From Sphingopyxis sp. (lineage in GTDB: Bacteria > Pseudomonadota > Alphaproteobacteria > Sphingomonadales > Sphingomonadaceae), in NCBI RefSeq assembly GCF_016463645.1, contig NZ_JAEMQX010000001.1, forward strand, positions 70,441-134,440: a stretch of DNA of 64,000 bases, read 5' to 3'. The notes beneath the pieces are model-generated. The model was not told the DNA's origin and did not search any database. It was given only the letters and a program-made list of their open reading frames with translations. The translations under genes were made by a program, and so were the position numbers. Below, in pieces: positions 34,923-44,740 of the stretch. Each line of letters starts with the position of its first letter. Position 1 is the first letter of the stretch.

Positions 34923-36533
34923 TCAGTTGTCCTTTTTTGTCGCTGCGTCGCGAAGATCCTTGCGCGACAGCTTGCCCGCCGCCGTGCGCGGGAGCGCTTC
35001 GTGGATCTCCAGCCGGGCGGGCAGTTCATGCCGGCCGAGCTTGTCGGCGAGAAACTCGCGCAGTTCGCCAATGTCCAGCGTCTGGCCGGTTCGCAGCGAG
35101 ACCGCGGCGACCGCCACCTCGCCGCGATAGGCATCGCGCTCACCGTACACCAGCGCCTCGGCCACCGCGGGGTGCTCGTAGATCGCCTCCTCGACGACAC
35201 GCGGATACACGTTGAAACCCGACGCGATGATCAGATCCTTGCGGCGATCGACGAGATGGACCTGTCCCCCGGCGTCGATAAACCCCATGTCACCCGTCAG
35301 CAGGCGCCCCGCTGCGAAGGCCTCTGCGCTTTCTTCGGGGCGGTTCCAATAGCCGGTGATCACATTGGGGCCACAAATCGCTATCTCCCCGACCTCCCCG
35401 ATCCCCATCGGTTTCCGGTCGGCGTCGAGCGTCAAAATCTCGATCGACGCGCCCGGCAGCGGATGACCGATCGCGCCCGCCTCGCCCGCCGCGCCCTGCC
35501 GTCCGAGCGTTCCTGCGCCGCAGGTTTCGGTCATCCCCCAGCCGACGACCGGCGGTTGTCCGACGAGCTCGGCCATGCGCGCGGCAACCTCGCCGGGCAG
35601 CGGAGCGCCGCCCGAGACGCAATAGCTGATCGACGCAAGGTCGCCCGCGGCGATGCCCGGTAATTCGAGCAACGCGACGAACATGGTCGGAACCCCGAAA
35701 AAGAAGCTCGCTCCGCCATGACGAATGTCGTCGAGCGTCTGCGCCGCGTCGAAGCGGTCGCGCAGCAGGATCGTTTCACCGTTCGCGATCGCGCGCAACA
35801 GGACGCCGGCAAGGGCATAGATGTGAAAGAGCGGTAGAACGCCGAGATGACGCTCCTCGCCGCGGCGCCAATTCGAGGTCGCGGCGATCGCCGCATCGAA
35901 CATCGCGACGGCACTCACGAGATTTCCGTGGGTGATCAGGGCGCCCTTCGGCACGCCCGTCGTCCCTCCAGTATATTGGATAAGCGCAAGGTCGCCGGGC
36001 GCGACAACCGCGGCCGGACAGGCGGCCGCCTCCGCGACCATCGCATCGATCGACAGGAACGCTTTCCCGGCAGGTGCAAGCGGATTGCCGCCAGTCCAGT
36101 AAGCATCGCTTCCGAGCAGAAGGAGATCGATGAGACCGTCATCAAGCAGCGTCGCCGCCTGGCTGCGAAACGGCTCCTCGTCGAGCGTCGCCAGGATTCT
36201 GGCCCCCGTATCGGCCAGCTTGAACCGCAACTCGCGCGCCGCATCGAGCGGGGTCAGGTTGACCACCACCGCGCCGAGGCGCATCGCCGCGAAGAACAGC
36301 ACAGGATAGTGGGGCGTGTTACGGAAATAGAGCGCGATGACATCGCCCTTCGCGACCCCGCGCGCCGCCAATCCCGCCGCGACGCTGGCGGCCGCCGAGG
36401 CGATTTCCCCGAAGCGAATGGCACGGCCGCAAAACTCGATCAGCGCCCGCTCCGCAAAACGATCGCACGCGCCGGAAAACATCGCGCCTACGCTCTGGGC
36501 GCCTTCGCAAGCCACAGCGTCCATCAGCTTCAT
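34923..36533 (-). CDS. Acyl-CoA synthetase (AMP-dependent ligase)
   Basis: 536 residues. AMP-binding signature YTGGTTGVPKGALITHGNLV, then GWGMTETCGAGTLG, TGDMGFIDAGGQVHLVDRRK (hinge Asp), and the C-terminal catalytic Lys in LPRTAAGKLSRKDLRD. It activates a carboxylic acid to its CoA ester; the acid is probably a medium-chain or hydroxy acid judged from neighbours. It heads the operon with the SMP-30 lactonase (1-bp gap). A LysR-type box lies 68 bp upstream of its ATG. Confidence 0.92.
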   Translation of the reverse strand: MKLMDAVACEGAQSVGAMFSGACDRFAERALIEFCGRAIRFGEIASAAASVAAGLAARGVAKGDVIALYFRNTPHYPVLFFAAMRLGAVVVNLTPLDAARELRFKLADTGARILATLDEEPFRSQAATLLDDGLIDLLLLGSDAYWTGGNPLAPAGKAFLSIDAMVAEAAACPAAVVAPGDLALIQYTGGTTGVPKGALITHGNLVSAVAMFDAAIAATSNWRRGEERHLGVLPLFHIYALAGVLLRAIANGETILLRDRFDAAQTLDDIRHGGASFFFGVPTMFVALLELPGIAAGDLASISYCVSGGAPLPGEVAARMAELVGQPPVVGWGMTETCGAGTLGRQGAAGEAGAIGHPLPGASIEILTLDADRKPMGIGEVGEIAICGPNVITGYWNRPEESAEAFAAGRLLTGDMGFIDAGGQVHLVDRRKDLIIASGFNVYPRVVEEAIYEHPAVAEALVYGERDAYRGEVAVAAVSLRTGQTLDIGELREFLADKLGRHELPARLEIHEALPRTAAGKLSRKDLRDAATKKDN

Positions 36534-36600
36534 TGCAGTTCCTCCTCACTCTGCCAAACCGGCGACAGGCCCCTCCTATATCGCCGCTCCGCGACTTGAC

Positions 36601-36619
36601 CGTTGCCGAGGCTGCAACG
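36601..36619. promoter_or_regulatory. LysR-type box CGTTGC-N7-GCAACG in a divergent promoter
   Basis: Same perfect repeat and spacing as at 30598 and 47112. It lies in the 226-bp gap between the divergent acyl-CoA ligase operon (67 bp from its ATG) and the TonB receptor gene (140 bp), so it may control both. Confidence 0.7.
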
Positions 36620-36759
36620 GGATTTGCGTGTCGCGCGCCGCGCCCGCATTGCGATCGGCGCAACGCGGGTCGCGAACCCGTCAATGGCCGCGCCTGCCAT
36701 TCTCCCCCATCCTTGCGACAGGGCGGATCTCGACGAATCCGCCGCCAAGGGAGACGGAT

Positions 36760-39096
36760 ATGAAAAACAGGCTTCTCGCCGGCGCCAGCCTGCTTTTGAT
36801 GGCCGCACCGGTGCCGGTGCTGGCCCAGAACCCGACCGCGACAACCGAACCCGCAACGCAGGCCGACGATCAACTGAGCGAGATCGTCGTTACGGCGCAA
36901 AAGCGTGACCAGAATCTTCAGGATGTCGGCGTCTCGATCGCTGCCTTTACGGGCGATCAGCTAAAGGATCTGGGCGTGACGTCCGCCCAGCAGATTTCGG
37001 AATCGGTCTCGGGCGTCCAAGTCTACAGCTATCTCGGCCGCCAGCCGACCTTCGTCATCCGCGGTGTCGGGGTTCAGGATTTTGCGCCGAATGTCGCACC
37101 CGCCGCCGCCGTCTATCTCGACGAAGTCTATCTCGGCTCCAACATCCTCACCGGCTTTCAGATTTTCGACACCGACCGCGTCGAGATTTTAAAGGGGCCG
37201 CAAGGCACCTTGTTCGGCCGGAATACCACCGGCGGCGCGGTAAGCTATTCTACCCGGCGGCCGACCGATGCCGCGGAGGGCTATGCGGAACTCTCCTATG
37301 GGAACTACCGGACGATCACGCTCGACGCGGCGGTCGGCGGCCCCCTGTCGTCCACGCTCAAGGCCCGGATCGCCGGCCGCTACGCCAATCAGGCGAGCGG
37401 CTATTATATCAACGACTGGACACCCGCCGACACGGCGTTGCCGCTCAGCCCGCTGTTCTTCAACCCGAAACGCAGGCCGGGCGAGCAGGAAAGCTGGGCG
37501 CTCCGCGGGCTGCTCGAATTTGACGACGGCGACGGCGTCGACCTGCTGCTCAATGTCCATGGCGGCGAAACAACCGGCGACGTTCTGCCGCTGACCTCGA
37601 TTGGCTTCTCTTCGATCCCGGGGGCTGCCCAGCCTTGCGCGGCGACGCCGCTCACCGGCATCCGCGATCCGCGATTCTGCGGCGATGCCTTCGGCTATAC
37701 CGATCTCGACGGCGATCCCTATCGTGTCCGGGTCGATTTTGTTGGGCGCAACCGCGAGCATAATTACGGCGGTTCGCTGCGCGGCGAGTTCGACCTGGGT
37801 GGCGCGATGCTGACCTCGATCACCTCCTATGACGAGGCAGGCAAGCGGGCATTCACCGATACCGACGGCGCGCCGCATCACGAGCTCAACCAGCTCCGCG
37901 ACACGCAGCTCGAGCAATATTCTCAGGAGTTACGACTGGCTTCCGATGATAGCGGACGAGTCTATTGGATCGCTGGCCTTTATGGCGCGCGCGAAAAGAT
38001 CGACCTGCGCTTCTTCGGCACGCTGTCGCCGCTGCTCGGCCTCACCAATTTCACCGACCCGGCGCTTGCCAGGCGCGTCGCCGACCAGCTCGAACTCAAC
38101 TTCGCGCAGGACACATGGAGCGCAGCTGCTTACGCTCACGCCGAATGGAAGGCGACCGACCAGCTCACCCTGATCAGCGGCGTGCGCTACTCCTATGAAA
38201 GCAAGGATTTCCGGAGCCGGTCGGAGTGGATTTACAATGACGGGCTGACGCCGGTGCGCGCGCGGGTCAATTTCGGCTCAACCTCCGCCGATGCCGCGGT
38301 GGTCGATGACGAAGCTGTCTACAAGAGTTTTTCGGGCAAGATCGGAGTCAATTACAAGCCCTCGGACGCGGTGCTGATCTATGGCAGCGTCAGCCGCGGC
38401 TTCAAGAGCGGCGGCTTCGACGGCGACTTCGCCTTCACGCGCCAGCAGCTTCAGCCTTTCGAGGAGGAGACGCTGACGGCTTACGAGGCTGGGATCAAGT
38501 CGACCTTGCTCGACCGCCGCCTGTTCCTGAACGGGTCCTTCTATCACTATGATTTCCGCAAACCGCAGGTCCGCGTCGCGCAGGTCGACACCGTTACCGG
38601 ACTGCCGTTTAACCAGCTACGAAATCTCGCAAAGGCCCGCGTCAACGGACTGGAAATCGACGCCACATTCCGTCCCGTCCGCGGTTTTGACCTGCGCGGA
38701 GGCCTCGCATGGATCGACACGCGGATCGACGATCCGGCGCAGCCGGTCTTCGACGGCAACGACCTGCCGCTGGCGTCCAAATTTTCGGCGAACCTCCTTG
38801 CCCGCTATCAGTTCGGCGTCGGCGACGGGTGGGATATGGCGATCCAGGTCGACGGCAAATATAATGGCGCCTTCTTCCTCAATGCCGAGAATACGCCCTA
38901 TCTGAAGGAGCGGTCCTACACGCTGGTCAATGCGCGCATCAGCCTGACGAGCGAACGCGGGTGGGACATCGCGCTCTGGGCACGCAACATCACGAAGGAG
39001 AGCTTCGCCGTGCAGAGTTTCGCCCTCTTTGGCGCCTACTCCGTCGCCTATAACGCGCCGCGTACCTATGGCGCGACGCTTCGGCTCGACTGGTGA
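36760..39096 (+). CDS. TonB-dependent receptor with LysR-box promoter
   Basis: 778 residues from ATG 36760 (site GGGAGACGG). Sec signal MKNRLLAGASLLLMAAPVPV, cleaved near VLAQ. TonB-box region LSEIVVTAQKRDQNLQDVGV, plug with YLDEVYLGSNILTG and the VEILKGPQGTLFGRNTTGG motif, then the barrel, ending YGATLRLDW with a terminal aromatic residue. This pesticin/FyuA-like sphingomonad type is usually tied to uptake of organic substrates, not only iron. It shares a divergent promoter with the ligase operon and overlaps the thioesterase start (GTGA). No STN domain. Confidence 0.93.
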   Translation: MKNRLLAGASLLLMAAPVPVLAQNPTATTEPATQADDQLSEIVVTAQKRDQNLQDVGVSIAAFTGDQLKDLGVTSAQQISESVSGVQVYSYLGRQPTFVIRGVGVQDFAPNVAPAAAVYLDEVYLGSNILTGFQIFDTDRVEILKGPQGTLFGRNTTGGAVSYSTRRPTDAAEGYAELSYGNYRTITLDAAVGGPLSSTLKARIAGRYANQASGYYINDWTPADTALPLSPLFFNPKRRPGEQESWALRGLLEFDDGDGVDLLLNVHGGETTGDVLPLTSIGFSSIPGAAQPCAATPLTGIRDPRFCGDAFGYTDLDGDPYRVRVDFVGRNREHNYGGSLRGEFDLGGAMLTSITSYDEAGKRAFTDTDGAPHHELNQLRDTQLEQYSQELRLASDDSGRVYWIAGLYGAREKIDLRFFGTLSPLLGLTNFTDPALARRVADQLELNFAQDTWSAAAYAHAEWKATDQLTLISGVRYSYESKDFRSRSEWIYNDGLTPVRARVNFGSTSADAAVVDDEAVYKSFSGKIGVNYKPSDAVLIYGSVSRGFKSGGFDGDFAFTRQQLQPFEEETLTAYEAGIKSTLLDRRLFLNGSFYHYDFRKPQVRVAQVDTVTGLPFNQLRNLAKARVNGLEIDATFRPVRGFDLRGGLAWIDTRIDDPAQPVFDGNDLPLASKFSANLLARYQFGVGDGWDMAIQVDGKYNGAFFLNAENTPYLKERSYTLVNARISLTSERGWDIALWARNITKESFAVQSFALFGAYSVAYNAPRTYGATLRLDW

Positions 39097-39527
39097 GCGC
39101 CCCCACCGACCCGCCTGCGGGGTTCGCGCGGCACTTTCGCCGCAGCCCCGTGACCGACGCGTGGGAGCCGCTATATTCAAAACGCGACGCCCGTCGCTTT
39201 GTAATCGGCTTGCGTGTCGCTGAGGCACATTGCAATGCGCGCGCTATGCTGCACGGCGGTGTGCTGTCGACGCTTTGCGACAATGCCATGGGCATCGCCT
39301 GCGCACTCGCGGTCGGCGAAGGGACCAGTCTGGTCACCATCCATCTGTCGGTCGATTTCCTCGGCGCGGCGCGTGCGGGGCAATGGGTCGAGATTGCGGC
39401 CGAGTCGACGCAACCGGGCCGGACCATCGCCTTCGCATCGGCCGAAGTAACCGCGGACGGGGCGCTTGCGGGCCGCGCCACCGCCCTGTTCAGGGTGATC
39501 ACCCGGGACGCGGCATCATCCAGCTAA
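39093..39527 (+). CDS. PaaI-family hotdog thioesterase
   Basis: 144 residues from GTG 39093, overlapping the receptor stop by 4 bp. Hotdog features: AMLHGGVLSTLCDNAMGIAC, then TIHLSVDFLGAARAGQWVEI. The His-Gly-Gly with a following Asp matches the PaaI active site. It hydrolyses acyl-CoA thioesters and may release stalled CoA intermediates of the pathway. A terminator hairpin follows 8 bp after the stop. Confidence 0.88.
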   Translation: MSAPTDPPAGFARHFRRSPVTDAWEPLYSKRDARRFVIGLRVAEAHCNARAMLHGGVLSTLCDNAMGIACALAVGEGTSLVTIHLSVDFLGAARAGQWVEIAAESTQPGRTIAFASAEVTADGALAGRATALFRVITRDAASSS

Positions 39528-39534
39528 GAAAAAA

Positions 39535-39558
39535 GGGAGCCGCCGTTGTGGCGCTCCC
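39535..39558 (-). terminator. Terminator between convergent thioesterase and TonB genes
   Basis: GGGAG-C-CGCC and GGCG-CTCCC pair around GTTGT with one bulge. On the minus strand the stem is followed by six T, serving the receptor gene that ends at 39611; it may also act on the plus-strand unit. Confidence 0.75.
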
Positions 39559-39610
39559 CCATTTTCAAACCGGCTTCCCGACTGGGCGAGCCGGCCCCTT
39601 CCCTTTGCGG

Positions 39611-41992
39611 CTATCGTATCTTCGTCCGCAATGTCAGGCCATAGGTGCGCGGTTCGCCCTGCGCTCCAACCAGCGTTGCGCCCTGGAAGGTCGCGGGAAT
39701 CATCGATCCGATGTAGCGCTGGTCGGCAAGGTTGCGCGCCCATAGCTCGAACGTCCAGCGCTCGTCCGCCGCCCCCAAACCCAAACGGGCGTTGAACAAG
39801 GCATAGCCCTTCTGCCCCGACGTCGGCCGGAGCAGGCGTTCGGTCAGCACATCGGACTGATAACGTCCGTCGACCTGCGCGAACGCCCGCAGTTTGCCCG
39901 CCGCAACCAGATCATCCCACCCGATCGAGCCGGTGACGACCCATTTCGGCGCGTTGGCGAGTTGCTGCCCGGCGATCGCGACGACATTGGCGGGAGGGCC
40001 CGGCGGGATCGCGCCATAGCGTGAGCTCGCATAGGTCACGCCCGCCGCCAGTTGCCAGGCCGGCGCCGGCCGCACGCTGGCTTCGAGTTCGAAACCCTTG
40101 GCGGTAACGCGCGGGATGTTGGTCGTGATCAGCGCGGCCCCCGTATTGTAGCTGAGCTGATAGTCGGTGAAGCGGGTGTAGAAGAGCGCGCCGTTGACCG
40201 TGACCGCGCCGCCCGGCGAGCGGAGTTTCAACCCGGCTTCGTAGTTCGTGGCAAGTTCCGGATCGAAGGCGAGGTCGTCGGCGTCCGGCGCCTTGACCGT
40301 GATCGGACGAAAGCCGGCGCGGTCGAGCACGAAGCCGCCCGCCTTGTAGCCGCGGCTGTACGTCGCATAGCCATGGAGCGCGTCGCTGAAATCATAGCTG
40401 ATCGTCGCGATCCCGGACCATTCCTTCTCGACCTTTCGCGCTGTGTATGATCCGTCGTAGCGCGCGTCGAACAGTTGCAGGCACTGGATGCCCGAGATCG
40501 GCGTTGCGCCGGGGGCCGACAGGCCCGCGGCGATCAGCGCCTGGCAGCCGGGATTCAGCGTGTCGACGATATCGACGTCGACGCGTTTGGTCTCGCGCGT
40601 GAAGCGAAGGCCGCCAATCAGATCGAGCCGGTCGGTGACGTGCCAGACATTGTGCGTGAATACCGAAATGCTGCGCGACGTCTGGCGGAAATCGTCACGC
40701 CCCACGCCCGATCCCTCGGGATAGCTCGCCCCGACCGGCAGACCGGTGTAGAAGGAAATCGGATTAGCCAGCCCTGTCGTCCGCCCGAAGAGCCGGTCGA
40801 GGAAGGGTTCGAGGTCGCGGCCGACACGATAGCCATAGCGGCCGAAAGCCTTTTCATGACTGTAGAAGCCGCCGACCATCCAGTCGACCGGCCCCGCTGT
40901 CCCGTCGAGGCGAAGTTCCTGCGTGAACGTGTCGAATGCCTGCGCCGCGGCCTTGAAAGGGATGTAGACGAGGTCGGCCTCGGCATAGTCGACCTCGCGC
41001 GCCTGATCGTTACGCCAGCGCCGATAGCCGGTGATCGCGGTCAGCTTCGCACCGCCGAGCTCCCAGTTGAGTTCGCCCGACAGGCCCCATTGATCGGTTT
41101 CTTCGAGCGAAGCGCGATCTTCTGTCGTCGTTATGGTCAGGTCCCTGCGGCCGATATGGCTGTCGAAACCCATCGCCGCGAAAATGCCGACATAGAGAGG
41201 GTCGTTAACGGTGGGCGAATAGGTATCGGGACCCGTCTCGCGCCGATGTCCATAGTCGGCGATGAGCCGGATATCGAGGTCGTCCGCGGGCGTGAGCAGA
41301 AGCTGGCCACGCAGCGTCACGCGATTGCGGTTGCGATAGCGCTGGCCGCTGTCGAAATCGCGCAGGAAGCCGTCACGGCGCTGCCAGGCGGCATCGATCC
41401 GGAAAGCCGCGGTGTCGGCGATCAGCGTCCCGCCCCCTCCGGCATTCAGCCGGACCATGTCGTAATTGCCATAGGATGCGGCCGCATCAAAGCTCGGCTC
41501 GAATTTCGGCGCGAAGGTGATGACGTTGATGAGGCCCGCCGACGTATTTTTTCCGAACAGCGTCCCCTGCGGACCGCGCAGCACCTCGATCCGCTCGATG
41601 CCCGGGATGTCGGTCAGGCTGAGATTGGAACGGCTGCGATAGACGCCGTCGACGAAGGTGGCGACCGAGGATTCGAGTCCGGGGTTGATCGCCTCGCTGC
41701 CGACGCCGCGAAGACGGATAACGACACCGGCAGAATCGGATGTGGTGCTGGTCAGGTTCAGGCTGGGGGCGAGCGTCATCAGTTCGCGCGTATCGTTGAT
41801 TCCCGACTTCTGGAGCTGTTCGGACGAAAAGGCCGAAACCGCGATCGGTACGTCCTGCAGATTCTGCGACCTCTTGGTCGCGTTGACGACGATGTCGCCC
41901 GATCCGTCGACATTCCCCTCTCCCTGCGCCCATGCCGACGGAGCGAACGCAAGCGTGACGAGCGACAGCCCGCAGCGAAAATTCATTCTCAT
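39611..41992 (-). CDS. TonB-dependent receptor downstream of DUF2855
   Basis: 793 residues from ATG 41992 (41986 is an alternative). Signal peptide MRMNFRCGLSLVTLAFAPSA. TonB-box region GDIVVNATKRSQNLQDVPIA, plug motif IEVLRGPQGTLFGKNTSAGL, and barrel ending YGLTLRTKIR. The terminal residue is not aromatic, which is less usual. The DUF2855 gene lies 25 bp upstream on the same strand, and the pair probably share the promoter with the variant LysR box at 43187. The substrate is unknown. The long frame upstream of the ATG overlaps DUF2855 and is not coding. Confidence 0.92.
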   Translation of the reverse strand: MRMNFRCGLSLVTLAFAPSAWAQGEGNVDGSGDIVVNATKRSQNLQDVPIAVSAFSSEQLQKSGINDTRELMTLAPSLNLTSTTSDSAGVVIRLRGVGSEAINPGLESSVATFVDGVYRSRSNLSLTDIPGIERIEVLRGPQGTLFGKNTSAGLINVITFAPKFEPSFDAAASYGNYDMVRLNAGGGGTLIADTAAFRIDAAWQRRDGFLRDFDSGQRYRNRNRVTLRGQLLLTPADDLDIRLIADYGHRRETGPDTYSPTVNDPLYVGIFAAMGFDSHIGRRDLTITTTEDRASLEETDQWGLSGELNWELGGAKLTAITGYRRWRNDQAREVDYAEADLVYIPFKAAAQAFDTFTQELRLDGTAGPVDWMVGGFYSHEKAFGRYGYRVGRDLEPFLDRLFGRTTGLANPISFYTGLPVGASYPEGSGVGRDDFRQTSRSISVFTHNVWHVTDRLDLIGGLRFTRETKRVDVDIVDTLNPGCQALIAAGLSAPGATPISGIQCLQLFDARYDGSYTARKVEKEWSGIATISYDFSDALHGYATYSRGYKAGGFVLDRAGFRPITVKAPDADDLAFDPELATNYEAGLKLRSPGGAVTVNGALFYTRFTDYQLSYNTGAALITTNIPRVTAKGFELEASVRPAPAWQLAAGVTYASSRYGAIPPGPPANVVAIAGQQLANAPKWVVTGSIGWDDLVAAGKLRAFAQVDGRYQSDVLTERLLRPTSGQKGYALFNARLGLGAADERWTFELWARNLADQRYIGSMIPATFQGATLVGAQGEPRTYGLTLRTKIR

Positions 41993-42017
41993 AAACCCTC
42001 CCGATTTTCTTTTGTGG

Positions 42018-43088
42018 TCAAAAGGATGCAACGACCGCCCTGGTGGGATCGCCATTGCCGAAGCGAATCCGCGCCCAGACGTCGCGAATGGCCTCCGCGC
42101 CGCGCACCGCGTCGATCGCGAGCCATTCGCGTGACGCGTCGATGAAATCGCGGGTCGCGCTGGCGAGCGCGGCATCGAAGCCGGCCGGCCCCAGTTCGGC
42201 CGCCACGGCGATGATCGCGTCGGGCGCGAAGAAAAAATGCTCGTCGGGGCGGGGCACGGCGGGTTCATCGCGCCCGTGCGTCAGGCCGACGCGGCAGAGA
42301 TGGACCGGCGGCGACCGCTCGCGCAGGCTGGCGAGCACGGCATCATTCCCGGAAAAATCGATGATCGCGGCCCCCGTGATCGCGGGCAGCGCGCCGTAGG
42401 TCGCCACGTCGTCGAAGAAACCAAGATCCGCAACCGCCGCGCGATGGCGTTCGGACGTGAGGCCGATGACCCGCAACCCCGGTCTGTTTCGGCGCAACAG
42501 CCAGCCGAGCCCCAGCGCCGTCTTGCTCGACGCGCTGGTGACGATCACCGTGTCGCTCCCCCAAGCTCCGGTCCGCCCGATCAGCCGGTCGAGCAAGAAG
42601 GAGGTGATGAACAGCGGACGGATGACCGCCTGCCGTTCTTCGGTACCGGGCGCATGGATCGGGTCGGCATCAACCCGGAAATAGCTGTTATAGGCTGGCG
42701 GCAGCGGGCGCCGAGACGGCGCGTTCTCGACGATCAGCCGGGTGTTGACCCGCCCCGGCTCCAGTACCGCCGACGACGCCATCGGCCACAGGCCGTACAG
42801 GCGCTCGCCAACCTCGACCGCGGCATGGCGGCTCTCGACGACGGTCGAAAAGCCCCAGGCCGGCACCATGCCCCACGGGTCCGGCCTGGGGAAGAGCGAC
42901 CAATAGCCCAATCGGTCGCCGAGGAGCGCATAGGTCAGATTATTGGCGCTGAGACTGAAACAATCGATCGCGAGCCGCACAGCCCTGTCTTGCAGCACCG
43001 CGGCAGGAGCATCGCGAACCATGACGAGGTCACCGGGAAGCGGCCCGCTGCGATCGACAACGAGGTTGACGGCTTCGGCACTGTGCAA
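42018..43088 (-). CDS. DUF2855 family protein (medium-chain-reductase-like)
   Basis: 356 residues from TTG 43088, chosen for the GGGGAAAG site and because similarity starts there. Family landmarks: LAIDCFSLSANNLTYALLGD, FPRPDPWGMVPAWGFSTVVE, YFRVDADPIHAPGTEERQAV and TVIVTSASSKTALGLGWLLR. The last region looks like a Rossmann segment, so a quinone-oxidoreductase-like fold is likely, but no activity is established for DUF2855. The gene is often found in sphingomonad and actinobacterial acyl-CoA catabolic loci. A variant LysR box lies about 100 bp upstream. Confidence 0.85.
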   Translation of the reverse strand: MHSAEAVNLVVDRSGPLPGDLVMVRDAPAAVLQDRAVRLAIDCFSLSANNLTYALLGDRLGYWSLFPRPDPWGMVPAWGFSTVVESRHAAVEVGERLYGLWPMASSAVLEPGRVNTRLIVENAPSRRPLPPAYNSYFRVDADPIHAPGTEERQAVIRPLFITSFLLDRLIGRTGAWGSDTVIVTSASSKTALGLGWLLRRNRPGLRVIGLTSERHRAAVADLGFFDDVATYGALPAITGAAIIDFSGNDAVLASLRERSPPVHLCRVGLTHGRDEPAVPRPDEHFFFAPDAIIAVAAELGPAGFDAALASATRDFIDASREWLAIDAVRGAEAIRDVWARIRFGNGDPTRAVVASF

Positions 43089-43186
43089 TGTCTTTCCCCT
43101 GCCCGTTGCCCGTCGTCGCACGACATGGCTTGGCGGGCAGGTTCGCCGCAGACGGGCTGGCAATCAAACGGCCAGAATCGAACGAC

Positions 43187-43205
43187 AATTGCACCGGATG
43201 CAATG
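43187..43205. promoter_or_regulatory. Variant LysR-type box AATTGC-N7-GCAATG
   Basis: ATTGC and GCAAT arms seven bases apart, the same geometry as the three strong sites with a C-to-A/G-to-T change in the outer position. It lies in the 143-bp gap upstream of DUF2855, 98 bp before its TTG. Confidence 0.5.
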
Positions 43206-43231
43206 ACCGGCCCGTCGTTCTCCGGCCGGTG

Positions 43232-44740
43232 TCAGGCGAAGCCGGGTCGACCCGCCTCGATCGATCGCCGCTCAAGCGAGACGCATTGCGCCGCCGGATC
43301 GGTGAGCGACGATACGGCGCGCAGATCGACATCGAGCCGCTGCGGAACAAGGTCGAGCAGCGCATATCCGGCATGCGCATTGTCATGGAAGCGGACGTGC
43401 GAATTCCTCGCCGCCGCACCATCGAACAGCGCGGCCGGACCACTTCGCGAGGCGAGACAACTTGTCACCACCTCGCTCGCCACGACCTTCGATTGTGGAT
43501 CGTCGAAGTCGGCGAGGATATTGTTCAGCCAGAAGGAATGGACGTCGCCGCCCAGCACCACGGCGTTGCGAACCGCCGGACGCGACAGGCTCGCAAGCGC
43601 GCGCATCCGGGCCGCCTCGTAGCCGTCCCACATGTCGGACCAGCGGGCGTCGGGTCCCTGCGGCAGCGCAAGGCGCGCGAAAAGCGTCTGCTGAGCGATC
43701 AGACTCCACCCGGCCGTCTCGCGCATCAGTCCGGCGTCGAGCCAAGCCTCCTGCTGCGCGCCCAGCACCGTCGCAGCGGCGTCATCGACGGCGGCGCAAT
43801 CCCGCACGACCTGTCCGCCGCGCTTTGTATCCGAACAGGGCTGGATACTGCGATGCTGCCGGGTATCGAGCATATGGACCGTCGCAAGCCGGCCCCAGCG
43901 GAACCGACGATAGAGCTGGAGTCCGCCGTTACTGAGCAGGGCCGACGGACGCAGCGGCATATGTTCGAAATAGGCCTGCCAAGCCGCAGCCCGGCGGCGC
44001 AGAAAGGCGGTGCGTTCGGCGGTCACACCGCCATGCTCGCCGACATAATCATTTTCGACCTCATGATCGTCGAAGGCGACGATGAAGGGCATCGCGGCGT
44101 GCGCTGCGGCGAGATCCGCATCGGTGCGATAGAGAGCGTGGCGAGCGCGATAATCGCCCAGCGTCTGCGGATCGGGCACACCGAACGAACGAACGTCGGG
44201 ACCGCTTCCGAAGGATTTCTCATAGATATAATCGCCAACCTGCAGCACCGCTTCGACGCCTTGCTCGATCATGTCGCGATAGGCGCTGAACCAGCCATGT
44301 TCCCAATGCTGGCACGAAGTGAGCGCAAGGCGAAGCTGCTGCGGATCAGCCGCCATCGTCGCGGTCCGGCCGATGCGGCTGACAGCATCGCCGAGATGGA
44401 AGCGATAGAAGAAAGGTCGACCCGGCGGCAACCCCCGCACCTCCAGATGCGCCGCGCCGCCGCGCGCCGCCGGCGCATCGACCCGGCCCGAACGGACGAT
44501 GCTACGAAAGCCCTCGTCGCTGGCGATTTCATAGCCGAGGCGGGTATCGCCGATTAGCCCCAACGCCCGCGTCCACAGAACGAAACCGTCGGTCGCCGGC
44601 TCGCCCGACGCGACGCCAAGGGCAAAGGGGTCGGCAGACAGGTGCGGAACATGATCCGCCGGCGCCGCGCGTGCTGCCGCGAGGAACCGGGTTGCGGCGA
44701 GCGATGCCGCCCCGGCGAGAAGCTGGCGCCGCCCGAACAT
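43232..44740 (-). CDS. phoD: PhoD-like alkaline phosphatase/phosphodiesterase
   Basis: 502 residues. The N-terminus (MFGRRQLLAGAASLAATRFL) has RRQ in place of a full twin-Arg motif but looks like a Tat-type signal, as in PhoD. Metal-site motifs: ALTSCQHWEHG, QVGDYIYEKSFG, VAFDDHEVENDYVGEH and VLGGDVHSFWLNNI. It hydrolyses phosphate mono- or diesters in the periplasm. The ATG overlaps the receptor stop (TGATG), so receptor and phosphatase are co-translated. This suggests the TonB receptor imports a phosphorylated compound. Confidence 0.9.
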   Translation of the reverse strand: MFGRRQLLAGAASLAATRFLAAARAAPADHVPHLSADPFALGVASGEPATDGFVLWTRALGLIGDTRLGYEIASDEGFRSIVRSGRVDAPAARGGAAHLEVRGLPPGRPFFYRFHLGDAVSRIGRTATMAADPQQLRLALTSCQHWEHGWFSAYRDMIEQGVEAVLQVGDYIYEKSFGSGPDVRSFGVPDPQTLGDYRARHALYRTDADLAAAHAAMPFIVAFDDHEVENDYVGEHGGVTAERTAFLRRRAAAWQAYFEHMPLRPSALLSNGGLQLYRRFRWGRLATVHMLDTRQHRSIQPCSDTKRGGQVVRDCAAVDDAAATVLGAQQEAWLDAGLMRETAGWSLIAQQTLFARLALPQGPDARWSDMWDGYEAARMRALASLSRPAVRNAVVLGGDVHSFWLNNILADFDDPQSKVVASEVVTSCLASRSGPAALFDGAAARNSHVRFHDNAHAGYALLDLVPQRLDVDLRAVSSLTDPAAQCVSLERRSIEAGRPGFA